Below are positions 1 through 31,725 of a stretch of DNA of 64,000 bases, piece after piece (within the stretch, counting starts at the first letter, position 1; every line of letters starts with the position of its first letter). Origin of the DNA: Spongilla lacustris (lineage: Eukaryota; Porifera; Demospongiae; Spongillida; Spongillidae); contig OX442434.1 of NCBI GenBank assembly GCA_949361645.1, positions 5,818,539 through 5,882,538 of the forward strand, written 5' to 3'. Position numbers and translations under genes: made by a program. The notes under the pieces were generated by a model. That model was not told the origin of the DNA and ran no database searches. It saw only the letters and a list, made by a program, of their open reading frames with translations.

Positions 1-346
1 AAGCAGCCAGTCCCCCTGATAAAGCAGCCAGTCCCCCTGATAAAGCAGCCAGTCCCCCTGATAAAGCAGCCAGTCCCCCTGATGAACCAACAAGTCCCCC
101 TGATAAACCAACCAGTCCCCTTGATAAAGCAGCCAGTCCCCCTGATAAAGCAGCCAGTCCCCTTGATAAACCAACCAGTCCCCCTGATAAACCAACCAGT
201 ACCCTTGATAAACCAACCAGTCCCCTTGATAAAGCAGCCAGTCCCCCTGATAAACCAGCCAGTCCCCCTGATAAACCAGCCAGTCCCCCTGATAAACCAG
301 CCAGCCCCCTGATAAACCAACAAGTCCCCCTGATAAACCAGCCAGG
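1..346. repeat. 21-bp minisatellite
   Basis: About 16 copies of a 21-bp unit (core CAGTCCCCCTGATAAA) run from the window edge. Copies alternate between AGCAGC and ACCAAC variants. The unit is a multiple of three, so it stays open as a heptapeptide repeat, but nothing marks it as coding. Confidence 0.95.
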
Positions 347-349
347 TGA

Positions 350-534
350 TACTACTTACCAACACATGATCACTTATCTATGACTACCTACCAACACATG
401 ATCACATATCTATGACTACCTACCAACACATGATCACATATCTATGACTACCTACCAACACATGATCACCTATCTATGACTACCTATATGCTCACATGAT
501 CACCTATCTATGGCTACCTAGATGATCACATGAT
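350..534. repeat. 32-bp minisatellite
   Basis: About five copies of a 32-bp unit containing ACACATGATCAC and CTATGACTACC. A related array lies in inverted orientation at 3635-3905. Confidence 0.85.
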
Positions 535-860
535 CTATGATTACCTATGCTCACATGATCACCTACACTGTTTCTTTGCTTCTGACTTCCTATGATTCTT
601 ATCATCTTACCTGCAAGGTTTCTCTGCATCAAGCCTCCCTAGTCCTTTGCTTGTCTAAGCTGTATTATGTGTTGACTAGCCAAGTGCGTATCCATGACAG
701 TGTTGACTTCCCTCACAGCTATTTGTATTTTGATCATGCTGGGGTAGATGTTGGGCCATGCTAAGAGTATACTAAAGTATGCTGGGATGTACTGGAGTAT
801 GCTGAAGTATGGGTGTTGTGACACCCATTTCCATGGCCACCAAAGTAAGCATGGTTATTC

Positions 861-1122
861 CAACATGTTCATATACCCCCAGGGACCCAACATGTTCATA
901 TACCCCCAGGGCCCAGGGACCCAACATGTTCATATACCCCCAGGGACCCAACATGTTCATATACCCCTAGGGACCCAACATGTTCATATACCCCCAGGGC
1001 CCAGGGACCCAACATGTTCATATACCCCCAGGGACCCAACATGTTCATATACCCCTAGGGACCCAACATGTTCATATACCCCCAGGGACCCAATATGTTC
1101 ATATACCCCCAGGGACCCAACA
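861..1122. repeat. 27-bp minisatellite
   Basis: Tandem 27-bp unit with core CATGTTCATATACCCCCAGG. Some copies carry a short GGGCCCA insertion. It passes directly into the 30-bp array that follows. Confidence 0.95.
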
Positions 1123-1464
1123 TGTTATATTGGGTACAGTGGGAACCCAACATGTTATATTGGGTACAGTGGGGACCCAACATGTTATATTGGGTACAGT
1201 GGGTACAGTGGGGACCCAACATGTTATATTAGGTACAGTGGGGACCCAACATGTTATATTGGGTACAGTGGGGACCCAACATGTTATATTGGGTACAGTG
1301 GGGACCCAACATGTTATATTGGGTACAGTGGGGACCCAACATGTTATATTAGGTACAGTGGGGACCCAACATGTTATATTGGGTACAGTGGGAACCCAAC
1401 ATGTTATATTGGGTACAGTGGGGACCCAACATGTTATATTGGGTACAGTGGGGACCCAACATGT
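1123..1464. repeat. 30-bp minisatellite
   Basis: About 11 copies of a 30-bp unit with core CATGTTATATTGGGTACAGT. It shares GGGACCCAACATGTT with the preceding 27-bp array, so the two probably arose from one seed. Confidence 0.95.
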
Positions 1465-1646
1465 TCACATATCTTCTCACATACCACATATATCTCACCA
1501 CCTGATGTGTGGTGTTCTAGGCAACATGTTATGTACATTGTGACCCGTACCACTTTCCTATGTGAGGGTTCTTAATAACTAAACCATATAGAAGGAAAGG
1601 GCATGGGGAGGGTGGAGAGGAGGAGGGGAGTAGAGCCACCAAAGAT

Positions 1647-2376
1647 GCCTCCTCCATCCCTAGTAGCTACCTCCTCCATCCCTAGTAGCTACCTCCTTCA
1701 TTCCTAGTAGCTACCTCCTCCATCCCTAGTAGCTACCTCCTCCATCCCTAGTAGCTACCTCCTCCATCCCTAGTAGTTACCTCCTCCATCCCTAGTAGCT
1801 ACCTCCTCCATCCCTAGTAGCTACCTCCTCCATCCCTAGTAGCTACCTCCTCCATCCCTAGTAGCTACCTCCTCCATCCCTAGTAGCTACCTCCTCCATC
1901 CCTAGTAGCTACCTCCTCCATCCCTAGTAGCTACCTCCTCCATCCCTAGTAGCTACCTCCTCCATCCCTAGTAGCTACCTCCTCCATCCCTAGTAGCTAC
2001 CTCCTCCATCCCTAGTAGCTACCTCCTCCATCCCTAGTAGCTACCTCCTTCATCCCTAGTAGCTACCTCCTCCATCCCTAGTAGCTACCTCCTCCATCCC
2101 TAGTAGCTACCTCCTCCATCCCTAGTAGTTACCTCCTCCATCCCTAGTAGCTACCTCCTCCATCCCTAGTAGCTACCTCCTCCATCCCTAGTAGCTACCT
2201 CCTCCATCCCTAGTAGCTACCTCCTCCATCCCTAGTAGCTACCTCCTCCATCCCTAGTAGCTACCTCCTCCATCCCTAGTAGCTACCTCCTCCATCCCTA
2301 GTAGCTACCTCCTCCATCCCTAGTAGCTACCTCCTCCATCCCTAGTATCTACCTCAACCATCCCTAGTAGCTACCT
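1647..2376. repeat. 22-bp minisatellite
   Basis: About 33 copies of a 22-bp unit (CTACCTCCTCCATCCCTAGT plus AG), nearly perfect. The purine/pyrimidine strand asymmetry is strong. Confidence 0.97.
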
Positions 2377-2428
2377 TCTCCAGGGACATCTTTGACCTGC
2401 TGCTGTACACTCATCAGTATGCACATCA

Positions 2429-2522
2429 TTCAGACCATGTTGTCTTTTAGCCACAATTGGAAACATTTGTACGTAGTACTGATGTGTATGCAATGTTTCC
2501 AATTGCAAAAAAATGGTCTGAA
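2429..2522. repeat. 94-bp imperfect hairpin
   Basis: TTCAGACCAT and CAATTGGAAACAT on the left are answered by ATGTTTCCAATTG and ATGGTCTGAA on the right. It lies in otherwise unique DNA (2377-2857) in which no exon was recognised. Confidence 0.7.
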
Positions 2523-2857
2523 CAGCTAAGTTTTTTGTATCAACCTTAGTAATGGACCAAAAGTGAAGATACAACTGTAATCAACTGTTGTCCAGGCAAC
2601 CGATTACATGTGCATGATATACTGGTATGGACTACCTATATAACATTTTGTGTAGTATTGTGTGCTTAACACAGTTGTCTCACTTATAACTTATGATGTT
2701 ATGTTGTCATTTGTTGCAGTGTTTGTGCAGCTTAGAATGCACTGTTATTATTGGGTGAAGGGAGGGGGGGGGGGGGTTGGTTGATAAGTCATATCAGGCT
2801 TCTGTGTATTGTGTATTAGGCTACACAAAGAACTATTGTAGTTGCCATTGCAAGTTA

Positions 2858-3250
2858 TTAACGTGTAACTGGGAGCATTGATTGTGGTTATTAACATGTA
2901 ACTGGGAGCATTGATTGTGGTTATTAACGTGTAACTGGGAGCATTGATTGTGGTTATTAACGTGTAACTGGGAGCATTGATTGTGGTTATTAACGTGTAA
3001 CTGGGAGCATTGATTGTGGTTATTAACGTGTAACTGGGAGCATTGATTGTGGTTATTAACGTGTAACTGGGAGCATTGATTGTGGTTATTAACGTGTAAC
3101 TGGGAGCATTGATTGTGGTTATTAACGTGTAACTGGGACATTGATTGTGGTTATTAACGTGTAACTGGGAGCATTGATTGTGGTTATTAACGTGTAACTG
3201 GGAGCATTGATTGTGGTTATTAACGTGTAACTGGGAGCATTGATTGTGGT
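2858..3250. repeat. 33-bp minisatellite
   Basis: About 12 copies of a 33-bp unit with core TAACTGGGAGCATTGATTG. One copy has lost two bases near 3139. The unit is a multiple of three and stays open on the minus strand, which creates spurious repetitive reading frames. Confidence 0.95.
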
Positions 3251-3325
3251 TTTCTAAAATCAAATCTGATCAGACGTACGTAAGTTACATGCAACCAGTT
3301 ACATGCAACTTGTGGGTCTTAGCAT

Positions 3326-3428
3326 ATCTCCAGTATACCCCAGCATACTCCAGTATACCCCAGCATACTCCAGTATACCCCAGCATACTCCAGTATACCC
3401 CAGCATACTCCAGTATACCCCAGCATAC
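3326..3428. repeat. 20-bp minisatellite
   Basis: Five copies of CTCCAGTATACCCCAGCATA. Degenerate single copies in inverted orientation occur near 770-810, in the partner arm of the enclosing inverted repeat. Confidence 0.9.
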
Positions 3429-3634
3429 TTTTAGCATGGCCCAACATGTAACCCAGCATGATCAAAATACAAATAGCTGAGAGAGAAGTCAACACTGTCA
3501 TGGATACGCACTTGGCTAGTCAACACATAATACTGCATCTAGACAAGCAAAGGACTAGGGAGGCTTGATGCAGAGAAACCTTGCAGGTAAGATGATAAGA
3601 ATCACAGGAAGTCACAAGCAAAGAAACAGTGTAG

Positions 3635-3905
3635 GTGATCTTGTGAGCATATAGGTAGGTAGTCATAGATAGGTGATCTTGTGAGCATATAGGTAGGTAG
3701 TCATAGATAGGTGATCATGTGAGCATATAGGTAGGTAGTCATAGATAGGTGATCATGTAAGCATATAGGTAGGTAGTCATAGATAGGAGGTGATCATGTA
3801 AGCATATAGGTAGGTAGTCATAGATAGGTGATCATGTGAGCATATAGGTAGGTAGTCATAGATAGGTGATCATGGGTACCTGATCATGTGAGCATAGGTA
3901 GGTAA
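3635..3905. repeat. 38-bp minisatellite
   Basis: About seven copies of a 38-bp unit containing GTGATCATGTGAGCATATAG and GTAGTCATAGAT. It is the inverted relative of the array at 350-534. Confidence 0.92.
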
Positions 3906-3965
3906 TCATGTGATCATAGGTGGTCATAGAAGATATCTTGTTGTGCTGTGCAAATAACCACAATA

Positions 3966-4019
3966 CAATGACAGCTGCTACATGTACATGTACATGTATA
4001 ATTCATAGCAGCTGTCATG
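3966..4019. repeat. short hairpin
   Basis: ATGACAGCTGCT and AGCAGCTGTCAT flank a spacer of ACATGT repeats and form a 12-bp stem. DNA from 3906 to 4643 otherwise shows only homopolymers and no gene. Confidence 0.6.
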
Positions 4020-4096
4020 GTAACGTGTATGATTGAAATGTGCTTCTATTGTGTGATAAGTTAATTTGTTATTTTAAGCCAGCCAGTGCACTTGAA

Positions 4097-4117
4097 GGGG
4101 GGGGGGGGGGGGGGGGC
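4097..4117 (+). repeat. poly-G tract
   Basis: An uninterrupted run of about 21 G on the + strand, one of more than a dozen G/C homopolymers of at least 10 bases in the window. Confidence 0.95.
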
Positions 4118-4643
4118 AAAAAGAAAAAAACTGGGAGAACACCATTCTCTTATCATGTAGAGTGCATTCAAAATTGAAGGTCAAATGCAAGCGGAAAAGT
4201 GTGCAAGTTTTTTGTGACGTGAGGTGTATGCCTTGACCCCTTTTAATTGGTCCCACCCCTAGTTTTTTTTTTTCGTAGCTGTTTTCCTAGAAGGATGTGG
4301 CCATGTTGTGTTTAGAATAATGATCATTGTGAAGAACATTATAGGGAAGGCTTGCATCATTTGTAAATGGGTCTCCCTCATGATCTAACTAGCATTTAAT
4401 TGACAGAAAGAGTCTCGCAGTTTTTTTTTTTTTTTGCCCCAAGTGCACATAATAAAATATTAGATATTTGTGGTGGCTGTCAAGGCCAAAAAAAAAGCCA
4501 TTAGATTAAAGTGTATTTATGAAGTATTGTGGTACACATTTGTTATATGGCATGGCACTGACGTGTATTCTTGCCATCTGACTTGCCTGTACTTCGATCT
4601 CGATGTTGGTCACTTTTTAAAAATTACTGTTGTGTTTTTGCAG

Positions 4644-21714
<17,071 letters not shown>

Positions 21715-22223
21715 AACTTATTGCTGTCAGTCTAGTGTGTTACCATGTAATTTTAATACACTGATTATAAATGAATGCAATCTGTTCGTATTTTTAAAAG
21801 TACTGCTGATTCTGCATGTTTTATCAGCTCTGACGTGGTAGCATGGTCACTCAGCTTTGGCTTCGTGCAGATCAGGGAGCGGTGAATGTTTTTGTAATAA
21901 GAGGCATCCCGAGGCAAAGCATTTGGCATATCTTTCGGTCACCGTTAGGCCACTCTGAGACTTCAGTTTGACAGTTTCCCCCTCTTTGTGTCATTAAAAA
22001 TCGAATGAATGAACTAATTACACTTCGATATTAAACAACGATTTTATGATGTCAATTATAAATACAATTATTGTATGGTACAAAGGCTGTCTCCTATATA
22101 TATATATAGTAGGCATGCTGGTGGTGGACCGGAGTACTGGACTTCTTGCATTGTACATTCAGATTTCGTTTTCTTTTTTCCCCACACTTTCGATGAATAT
22201 CATTATTAATAACAGAGCTAGAG
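21715..22223. other. MED4-reductase intergenic region
   Basis: 509 bp between the MED4 stop and the reductase start, both genes on +. It must hold the MED4 3' UTR and the next promoter. No canonical AATAAA was found just after MED4 (AATACA near 21755 is a weak candidate). A TATA-like run CTATATATATATATAG lies near 22093-22108. Confidence 0.55.
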
Positions 22224-25679
<3,456 letters not shown>

Positions 25680-26339
25680 CACCATCAAGCTGAGGCCAGA
25701 TGTGATCTCATTTATAGAGCAGCATTCCAGTTACATCACCAGTTATATATCAGTGCACATACTCATCCAATTGAAAGTGCATGGATATTTTGTGCATTAC
25801 CAGTATATTCAGCTGCGGATAGCTGTAGTTCATTTAATGTGAGTGAATGTAGAAGAAATGGGTAGTACTGATCTAAGGTTTCATGGAGCAGGTTGGGGCA
25901 TTGTTTTTAACTATTGATTTCATTTATTTATTCATTCTGTATTGCCAATTGTCTGGAATGCTACCCAGAGCCGAGGCTACATTGCCCCTTTGCACGGCCA
26001 CACCCCCCCAGCCTATGAGGAGAGGAAAGAGGAGTAGTGAAGGATGTGTAATCACTAAATTAATTAACTATTAAAACATGGGAAATTCAGTCAATAGTTT
26101 ATATAACTGTATGAAATTTTTCTATAACCTGAAAAAATTTGAACGGGTTATGTAACCAACTGTTTAAATAAAAGCAAACATAGTGTGCAGCATCCAAACA
26201 AGATAAGCAGAAAGTGCCTTGAAATGGATTTCACGTTCCAAACCAAATTTGGAAGCATTTTCAGATTGAAGTAGATCGTATTTATTGCTGTATACGGAAT
26301 ATAGAGCATATAATAATTATTAATATTATGTATGGGCCT
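25680..26339. other. AKR 3' flank
   Basis: Likely 3' UTR and flank. A candidate AATAAA lies at 26167-26172, about 490 nt after the stop. No other feature was seen. Confidence 0.45.
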
Positions 26340-26980
26340 TCGCTACAGGCAGCCATCAAGAATGCATTCAATGAGGACGTTTGTCAGTTGAGGTAATGAG
26401 GCACAATAATGCACTGGCATGGCCCATTGCTAGCTGTAGCTTACTTTGTGTGTGCATATTGCATGCATGTTTCATCCACAATTATTATTTTTAAAACCAC
26501 AAGAATACAAAATATGCACACACAGCTGCACACAATACAAGCAATTACACACAAATTTCATCCACCTACTGCACAAGGTGGGAGTAGGAACAACTCAATT
26601 ATGTATTGGATTAATTCATTTTGTTTTAGCTTTTTTTTAAAAGTATGCAAGTATATGGAACATAAACAAAACTGCGTTGTAATAGCCAATGACCCAAAAT
26701 GCTCAGAGCTAGGATGGGTGTGTGTCCCCCCCCCCCCCCCTCCCCCCATGGTTGCTGAAACCTATGGGGCTTGGGGGAAAGAAGCCTCTGCCATCATCTC
26801 CGCAGTAGCCTCCTAACTTGCCACCTCCATGTGCCGGCCAAAGTCCTTCTACTCAACGAGATCTATGGCTGGTTGAACCTCCACTTTGTCTGTGCCAATG
26901 CTACAGCTGTCTTCTCTAGGATAGCTCCTTCACCAGTAATTATTGTCATAGCTTGTTATTTTAAAATAATAATTCTTTAA
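26340..26980 (+). pseudogene. possible retroelement ORF relic
   Basis: The frame around 26749-26818 encodes VAETYGAWGKEASAIIS, which resembles the 'xETxGxWGxEA' segment seen in many retroelement polymerase ORFs of marine invertebrates. It is followed by a stop and a frame-shifted continuation. Part of 26350-26395 also reads as protein-like. Too decayed for a firm family; it could be chance. Confidence 0.3.
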
Positions 26981-27126
26981 TAAATGTATACACTAAAACT
27001 ATAATCCAACACTACAATATAGAGAACATAAGGAATTAAATGTTCTCCGAGAAACCTCCAGCAGCTGACATCCCCCCCCCCACCTTTGTAAACAAAACAC
27101 TAGATACAACAGTAAAACATGTATAC

Positions 27127-27417
27127 TTATAAACACATTACAGTGTCATTAACATTAATTAGTGCAAGGTTCAAATTTCCATACATTGTAGACAGGGCAA
27201 ATGATTTTGTGCATCTCGATTGGATGGATAAACGGGATGCCAATTTTGAAAATAAATTTGTCCCCATGCTTTGTAAGACTCTACCACTATTGGCACACAT
27301 ATCCATCTGCAAAATAGCACTGTTTGTTTCCAACTTTCTCTGCTCAGTAGCAGCTGCTGCTGATCTAGCCATGTGACCCGCTTGGGAAATAATTTCAGGT
27401 TTGAGCAGAGAGGACAC
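27127..27417 (-). pseudogene. possible second retroelement ORF relic, antisense
   Basis: On the minus strand a 96-codon frame reads ARSAAAATEQRKLETN and then LQSMGTNLFSKLASRLS, a general layout like the AEexRK...ETxGxxxxxxxxFxxxxGRRxS pattern of the same retroelement ORFs. Weak similarity from memory only. Confidence 0.25.
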
Positions 27418-28679
27418 TAAGAGGAGTTGGTTCCCACTTTTCCAAAAGAATATCTGCTGGACAGGAATTCTTAAATACAGAAGAAAAAAAAATCACAAAT
27501 GCAGTACATATTATACAAACAAACTATCCCCAAGCATTGTGGCTACTGTGCATGTATTGTAATGGGCTATGAGAAGTGGATTTTAGCATAGTAGCCTGAG
27601 TGGAATTGGCTTGTGCATGCTGCTAGTCGTATTGAGAAAACCTGCATGGCCTGTCGTGGCCACATCTTAATTGGTGGTATTGTGACTTAAGTTGACTGAC
27701 TTAAGTCACAAATCTTAGTTACTAGAAATTATATTCACAGGGGATTGATGGTCACAGCACTGGTAAAATTATGGCAGGGAGGCAGTCTAAAATATCCTGA
27801 CCATTTAGATTAGATGTCCTATAATGGGTTAAATACAATCTACTTGCAAGGTGTGGAGTGATTATTTAACTTTCCACAGAAATGCATCTTACATAAAATA
27901 CTGGGAGAGAGATGGGGAAGAGATAGAGGAGGGAGAGGAGAGGGAAGAAGGAGGGGAGGTGATACAAAAGAGGACACAAAAGCTAACAGAACTAAGGCAG
28001 ATGTGCTAACTGAAGCTTTGCCTGTGTGTTTTTTTCAGAGGGACAGAAGGTCAGAAACATACTAATAGAAATCACAAAACAGTTGTCAGAACATCGCATC
28101 CGCGTACCTGCTACATTTCTTTTTTACTTTTTGCTCACCTGAACTGTGGAAAAAGTTAGCGAGATATACACTTTCGTTTTCAAAACAGGAGCCTTCATTT
28201 TTTTTTATGGGCTGAGTGATGGGACCACCTTATTTGCGTTGCTCTGTGCATGCATTCAACCACACATATACGCACCACACGAAATTATTAAAACGTCAAT
28301 TCAATCTCTTCACGCCTAATGCAGCTTATTTGGAGGTGTGGGATCATGTATTATGCAATACAAACAAGGTCCTGGGGGAAAAGCCAGCAAAACGGAGGTT
28401 TGGTAGGCTGTTTACAACAAAAGAGCTGTATGAGGTGGTCCAGGAACTAGGGGGAGCATTGCAGGCATATACACTAATCACCATACCCGTACATGTACAT
28501 GTAGTGCATTTTAGTGAGAGTATGCAGCATGCACTGAAGGCTAACTGTAGCTGGGCTTGATGTTGGAAACTGTCTGGCAAAGCCAGGACCTGTTGTAGTA
28601 ACAATTTACTACCAGCTATTTCATAGTTTACACAACAGTAAACAGGGTTGCACTCTATGTACACATTTAATTGAATACA
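27418..28679. other. unannotated DNA
   Basis: AT-rich, with a purine-rich stretch near 27900-27960. A 114-codon + frame at 28216-28560 has no recognised domain. No gene can be supported. Confidence 0.45.
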
Positions 28680-28970
28680 TGTATGTCCCTGCAGATCCTC
28701 CTCCCAGCAGTTATTAAACGAATAGTACTACTGCTGCGCCTTATACCTTCACCCTTTTACTAGAAAGAAAACAAACTTACCTGTACAGTACCATGTATAC
28801 ACCTCACCCTTATGCATAAAGACTGGCTCTAGATGGGCAGCTGACGACAGATAGACAAGTTGCCAGCTCACTGTTAGTGCAAGACAACACAAACGGCATG
28901 ATTGAGATGCATCGGTATGTGCATCATGTGAATGTAGCATGTCTGCATACAATATAATGGTACACATTAT

Positions 28971-29106
28971 CTGCCTCTAAAAAGGAATCTGGTGTCTGGT
29001 TGCACACCTTACCAGTGACATCCCTGGGCCTTTGCATGGACGGTAACACCAACTGATGTAACTGGTAAGGTGTGCAACCAGGCACCAGATTCCTTTTTAG
29101 AGGCAG
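28971..29106. mobile_element. 136-bp fold-back MITE
   Basis: 46-bp arms with one mismatch, beginning CTGCCTCTAAAAAGG and ending CCTTTTTAGAGGCAG, around a 44-bp centre. The palindrome extends into TTAT...ATAA at the flanks. Confidence 0.8.
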
Positions 29107-29439
29107 ATAAAAGCCTTGCCTTGGACACAGGATCACCTCCAGGGAGCAGTGGCCAGGAGTTCAGCTGAAATGGAAGAAACCCTCGCTAGATCTCATGACT
29201 TCTGTCGGTGTGAACTTGGGCCAGAGGGATGTGGTTCATTACGACATTTGGACAATTGAGTGATGGCAGAATCCCAAATGGAGAGTGGTGACTCCTGCAT
29301 GATCATCTATACAGGGAAATGTATTGTTACACTGCATATAATCATGCAGTTAAGTACGGCTTCAGAGTTATATGTCCCTTCTAGAACCAGCAGACTGAAA
29401 TCCTATTTACAAACTGAAACCACCAGCTTTATATATATC

Positions 29440-29467
29440 CTGTGTGTGTGTGTGTGTATGTGTGTGT

Positions 29468-29521
<54 letters not shown>
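29440..29521. repeat. (TG)n microsatellite
   Basis: TG run with TATG interruptions. Confidence 0.95.
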
Positions 29522-29523
<2 letters not shown>

Positions 29524-29649
29524 CATAACTATTATACAGCTTTATAAAGCCAAACTCACATTCTGTCAGTATTTGAACTGTAATAGTAAGAGAAGACATG
29601 AGCTTTGTTAATTACAAGGGAGACATACCTTGTGGCTTTAGCAGAAGGC

Positions 29650-29851
<202 letters not shown>

Positions 29852-30141
29852 AATATAGCGAGGATAACTGGCATAACCTATAGCGCTGCTTAATAACGCT
29901 CTGCTCCGTGGACAAGTTCTAAACAAAAACAGAAACTATAAAATGGATCATCGTGAACAAATCTCGATGGAAGAGTCGTTGCTATTTTTACCGCCATGAC
30001 CAATGACGTATTGGAAAACGCATGTATAACAACTGTTCTACGCACTTTTGCTCGTGCACATTTTTGTTCTCGGATCGTACCCATTTTTTTATGTCGGCTC
30101 TTACTCATTTTTGCTGTCGGCTGGAGCCAGGATTTGTTTGT

Positions 30142-30159
30142 AGGGGGGGGGGGGGGGGG
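30142..30159 (+). repeat. poly-G tract
   Basis: About 18 G in intergenic DNA. Confidence 0.9.
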
Positions 30160-31725
30160 CCAACATAAGTTAAGGGGAGGGGAGGGACACGCCTCCCCCA
30201 GCAAGGGGGTATGGGAGCCGCTTTGCAACTTTTGCACTTTTTGAGACCCAAAACATAGCACAATTGCGTAGTACCGGTACCGTACCATAGAATACGACAA
30301 GGATTACCTGCTTCCAGACTCCCTCGCAAACCAAATACTTCGTCCCAGTTTTTATATATCAATCGTTGTGCCGTGCAAATTGTAATAACGATAGGACTCT
30401 GTAGCCAATCAATATTATTATTTATTCTTTACGTGTAGGTCAGCCCAACATTACTGATATTATCACCTTATTCACATGCCGCTACCTCTGGTACAAACGT
30501 ACTGACCTGCATGGATATATGATATGGATGTCGGATCGAAATCAAATAAATGAAATGATTAATTGATTGAATTTAAACGACTAATTGTATTCGCTATGTA
30601 GTTATAAACTTAAAGAGATGAGTGACGCGTTCGACAAAGGTGCACACACATTAGCACATTGTGTTTGTGTATTAGGGGGAGGGGCAGAACGCTGACGCGA
30701 CGTCACTGTAAAGCTGAAATCGTAGGGGGCCCCCTCCAGCCACCCGACCAATACCCGAAGCTAAACTGGCAGGGTTCTCCACACCACAAAGGGGGTAAGG
30801 GCATGTTAGCAGCCACATGTCTATCATGCGTACAATTTACTTTTCACATGGCTAACAGTATGTACATGTACCGTACTGTTTTAGATTAGGCGATGTACAT
30901 GTTCAGATGCATATGCACAAGTGTGTATGGTTAACACATATAAAGAAGCAGCATTACATGTAGCTTAAATCCCCGTGGCAGCCAGCCTAACCCAATCGTA
31001 CTCCACAGACATTTGTCCGCAACGTCCATCTGCCTCAATGAGCCAGTGCAGAGACCTGAACGCAATTGATCTGTGTTCTCCGTATGAATGGTTGGTGAAG
31101 CTGTCATAGATATAAAGCAGTTTCTGATGTCCCAGTTTTGGCATGTAATGATGCAGCTACAATTTGTACGGTACCATACACATTTGTAATACCAAATGAC
31201 CATTTCAATCAACATGTTGCAAATGCACGAGCATGTGAGCACGGTTTGTATTGTGCTATATAATTCCTTCACTCATGTTGTACGCAGGCCACATTATATT
31301 GTGTCTTGCAGTAACAGTGAGCTGGCAACTTGTCTATCTGTCGTCAGCTGCCCATCTAGAGCCAGTCTTTATGTATAAGGGTGAGGTGTATACATGGTAC
31401 TGTACAGGTAAGTTTGTTTTCTTTCTAGTAAAAGGGTGAAGGTATAAGGCGCAGCAGTAGTAGTATTGGATCTGCAGGGACATACATGTATTCATTTAAA
31501 TGTTGTCGTGTAAACTATGAAACTCGTTACATAAAGGAAGGTTAGACGATAGGGTTTTGCTAAGTACACTAACAGTTACCTAAGATTTGGGTGAATCGCA
31601 TTAAAAATACCGCTAACGTGCTTATTTCCGGAGGTGATAATGTACTTATTTCCGAGCCGCGCTACAGCGGTGTACACTGCCACCTCGATTATTCGGAAAA
31701 GTATCACCTCGATTATACGCACATT

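Larger units (their letters stand above)
350..3930. repeat. 3.5-kb inverted repeat enclosing minisatellites
   Basis: The stretch 480-840 is matched in reverse complement by about 3300-3650. Shared landmarks are the tract around GACTAGCCAAGTGCG (near 675) and its complement CGCACTTGGCTAGTC (near 3507), plus the ATGATCAC-rich arrays at both outer ends. Arms are roughly 350-500 bp with small indels. Five different arrays sit between them. Either a fold-back element or an inverted duplication. Confidence 0.75.

Noticed and set aside
748..1575. Long repetitive open frame with an IGYSGDPTCY repeat
   Set aside because: The 27- and 30-bp units are multiples of three, so several frames stay open automatically. 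No splice sites, promoter or non-repetitive domain.
1..2376. CRISPR-like regular repeats
   Set aside because: Units are contiguous tandem repeats without unique spacers, in an intron-containing animal genome.
2383..2412. Possible upstream MED4 exon (DIFDLLLYTHQ frame after CTCCAG)
   Set aside because: The available donor gives phase 2 while the next exon needs phase 1, and the peptide match to the MED4 N-terminus is weak.
2748..3263. Minus-strand repetitive frames with NHNQCSQLHVN repeats
   Set aside because: A by-product of the 33-bp minisatellite; the same array is open in more than one frame.
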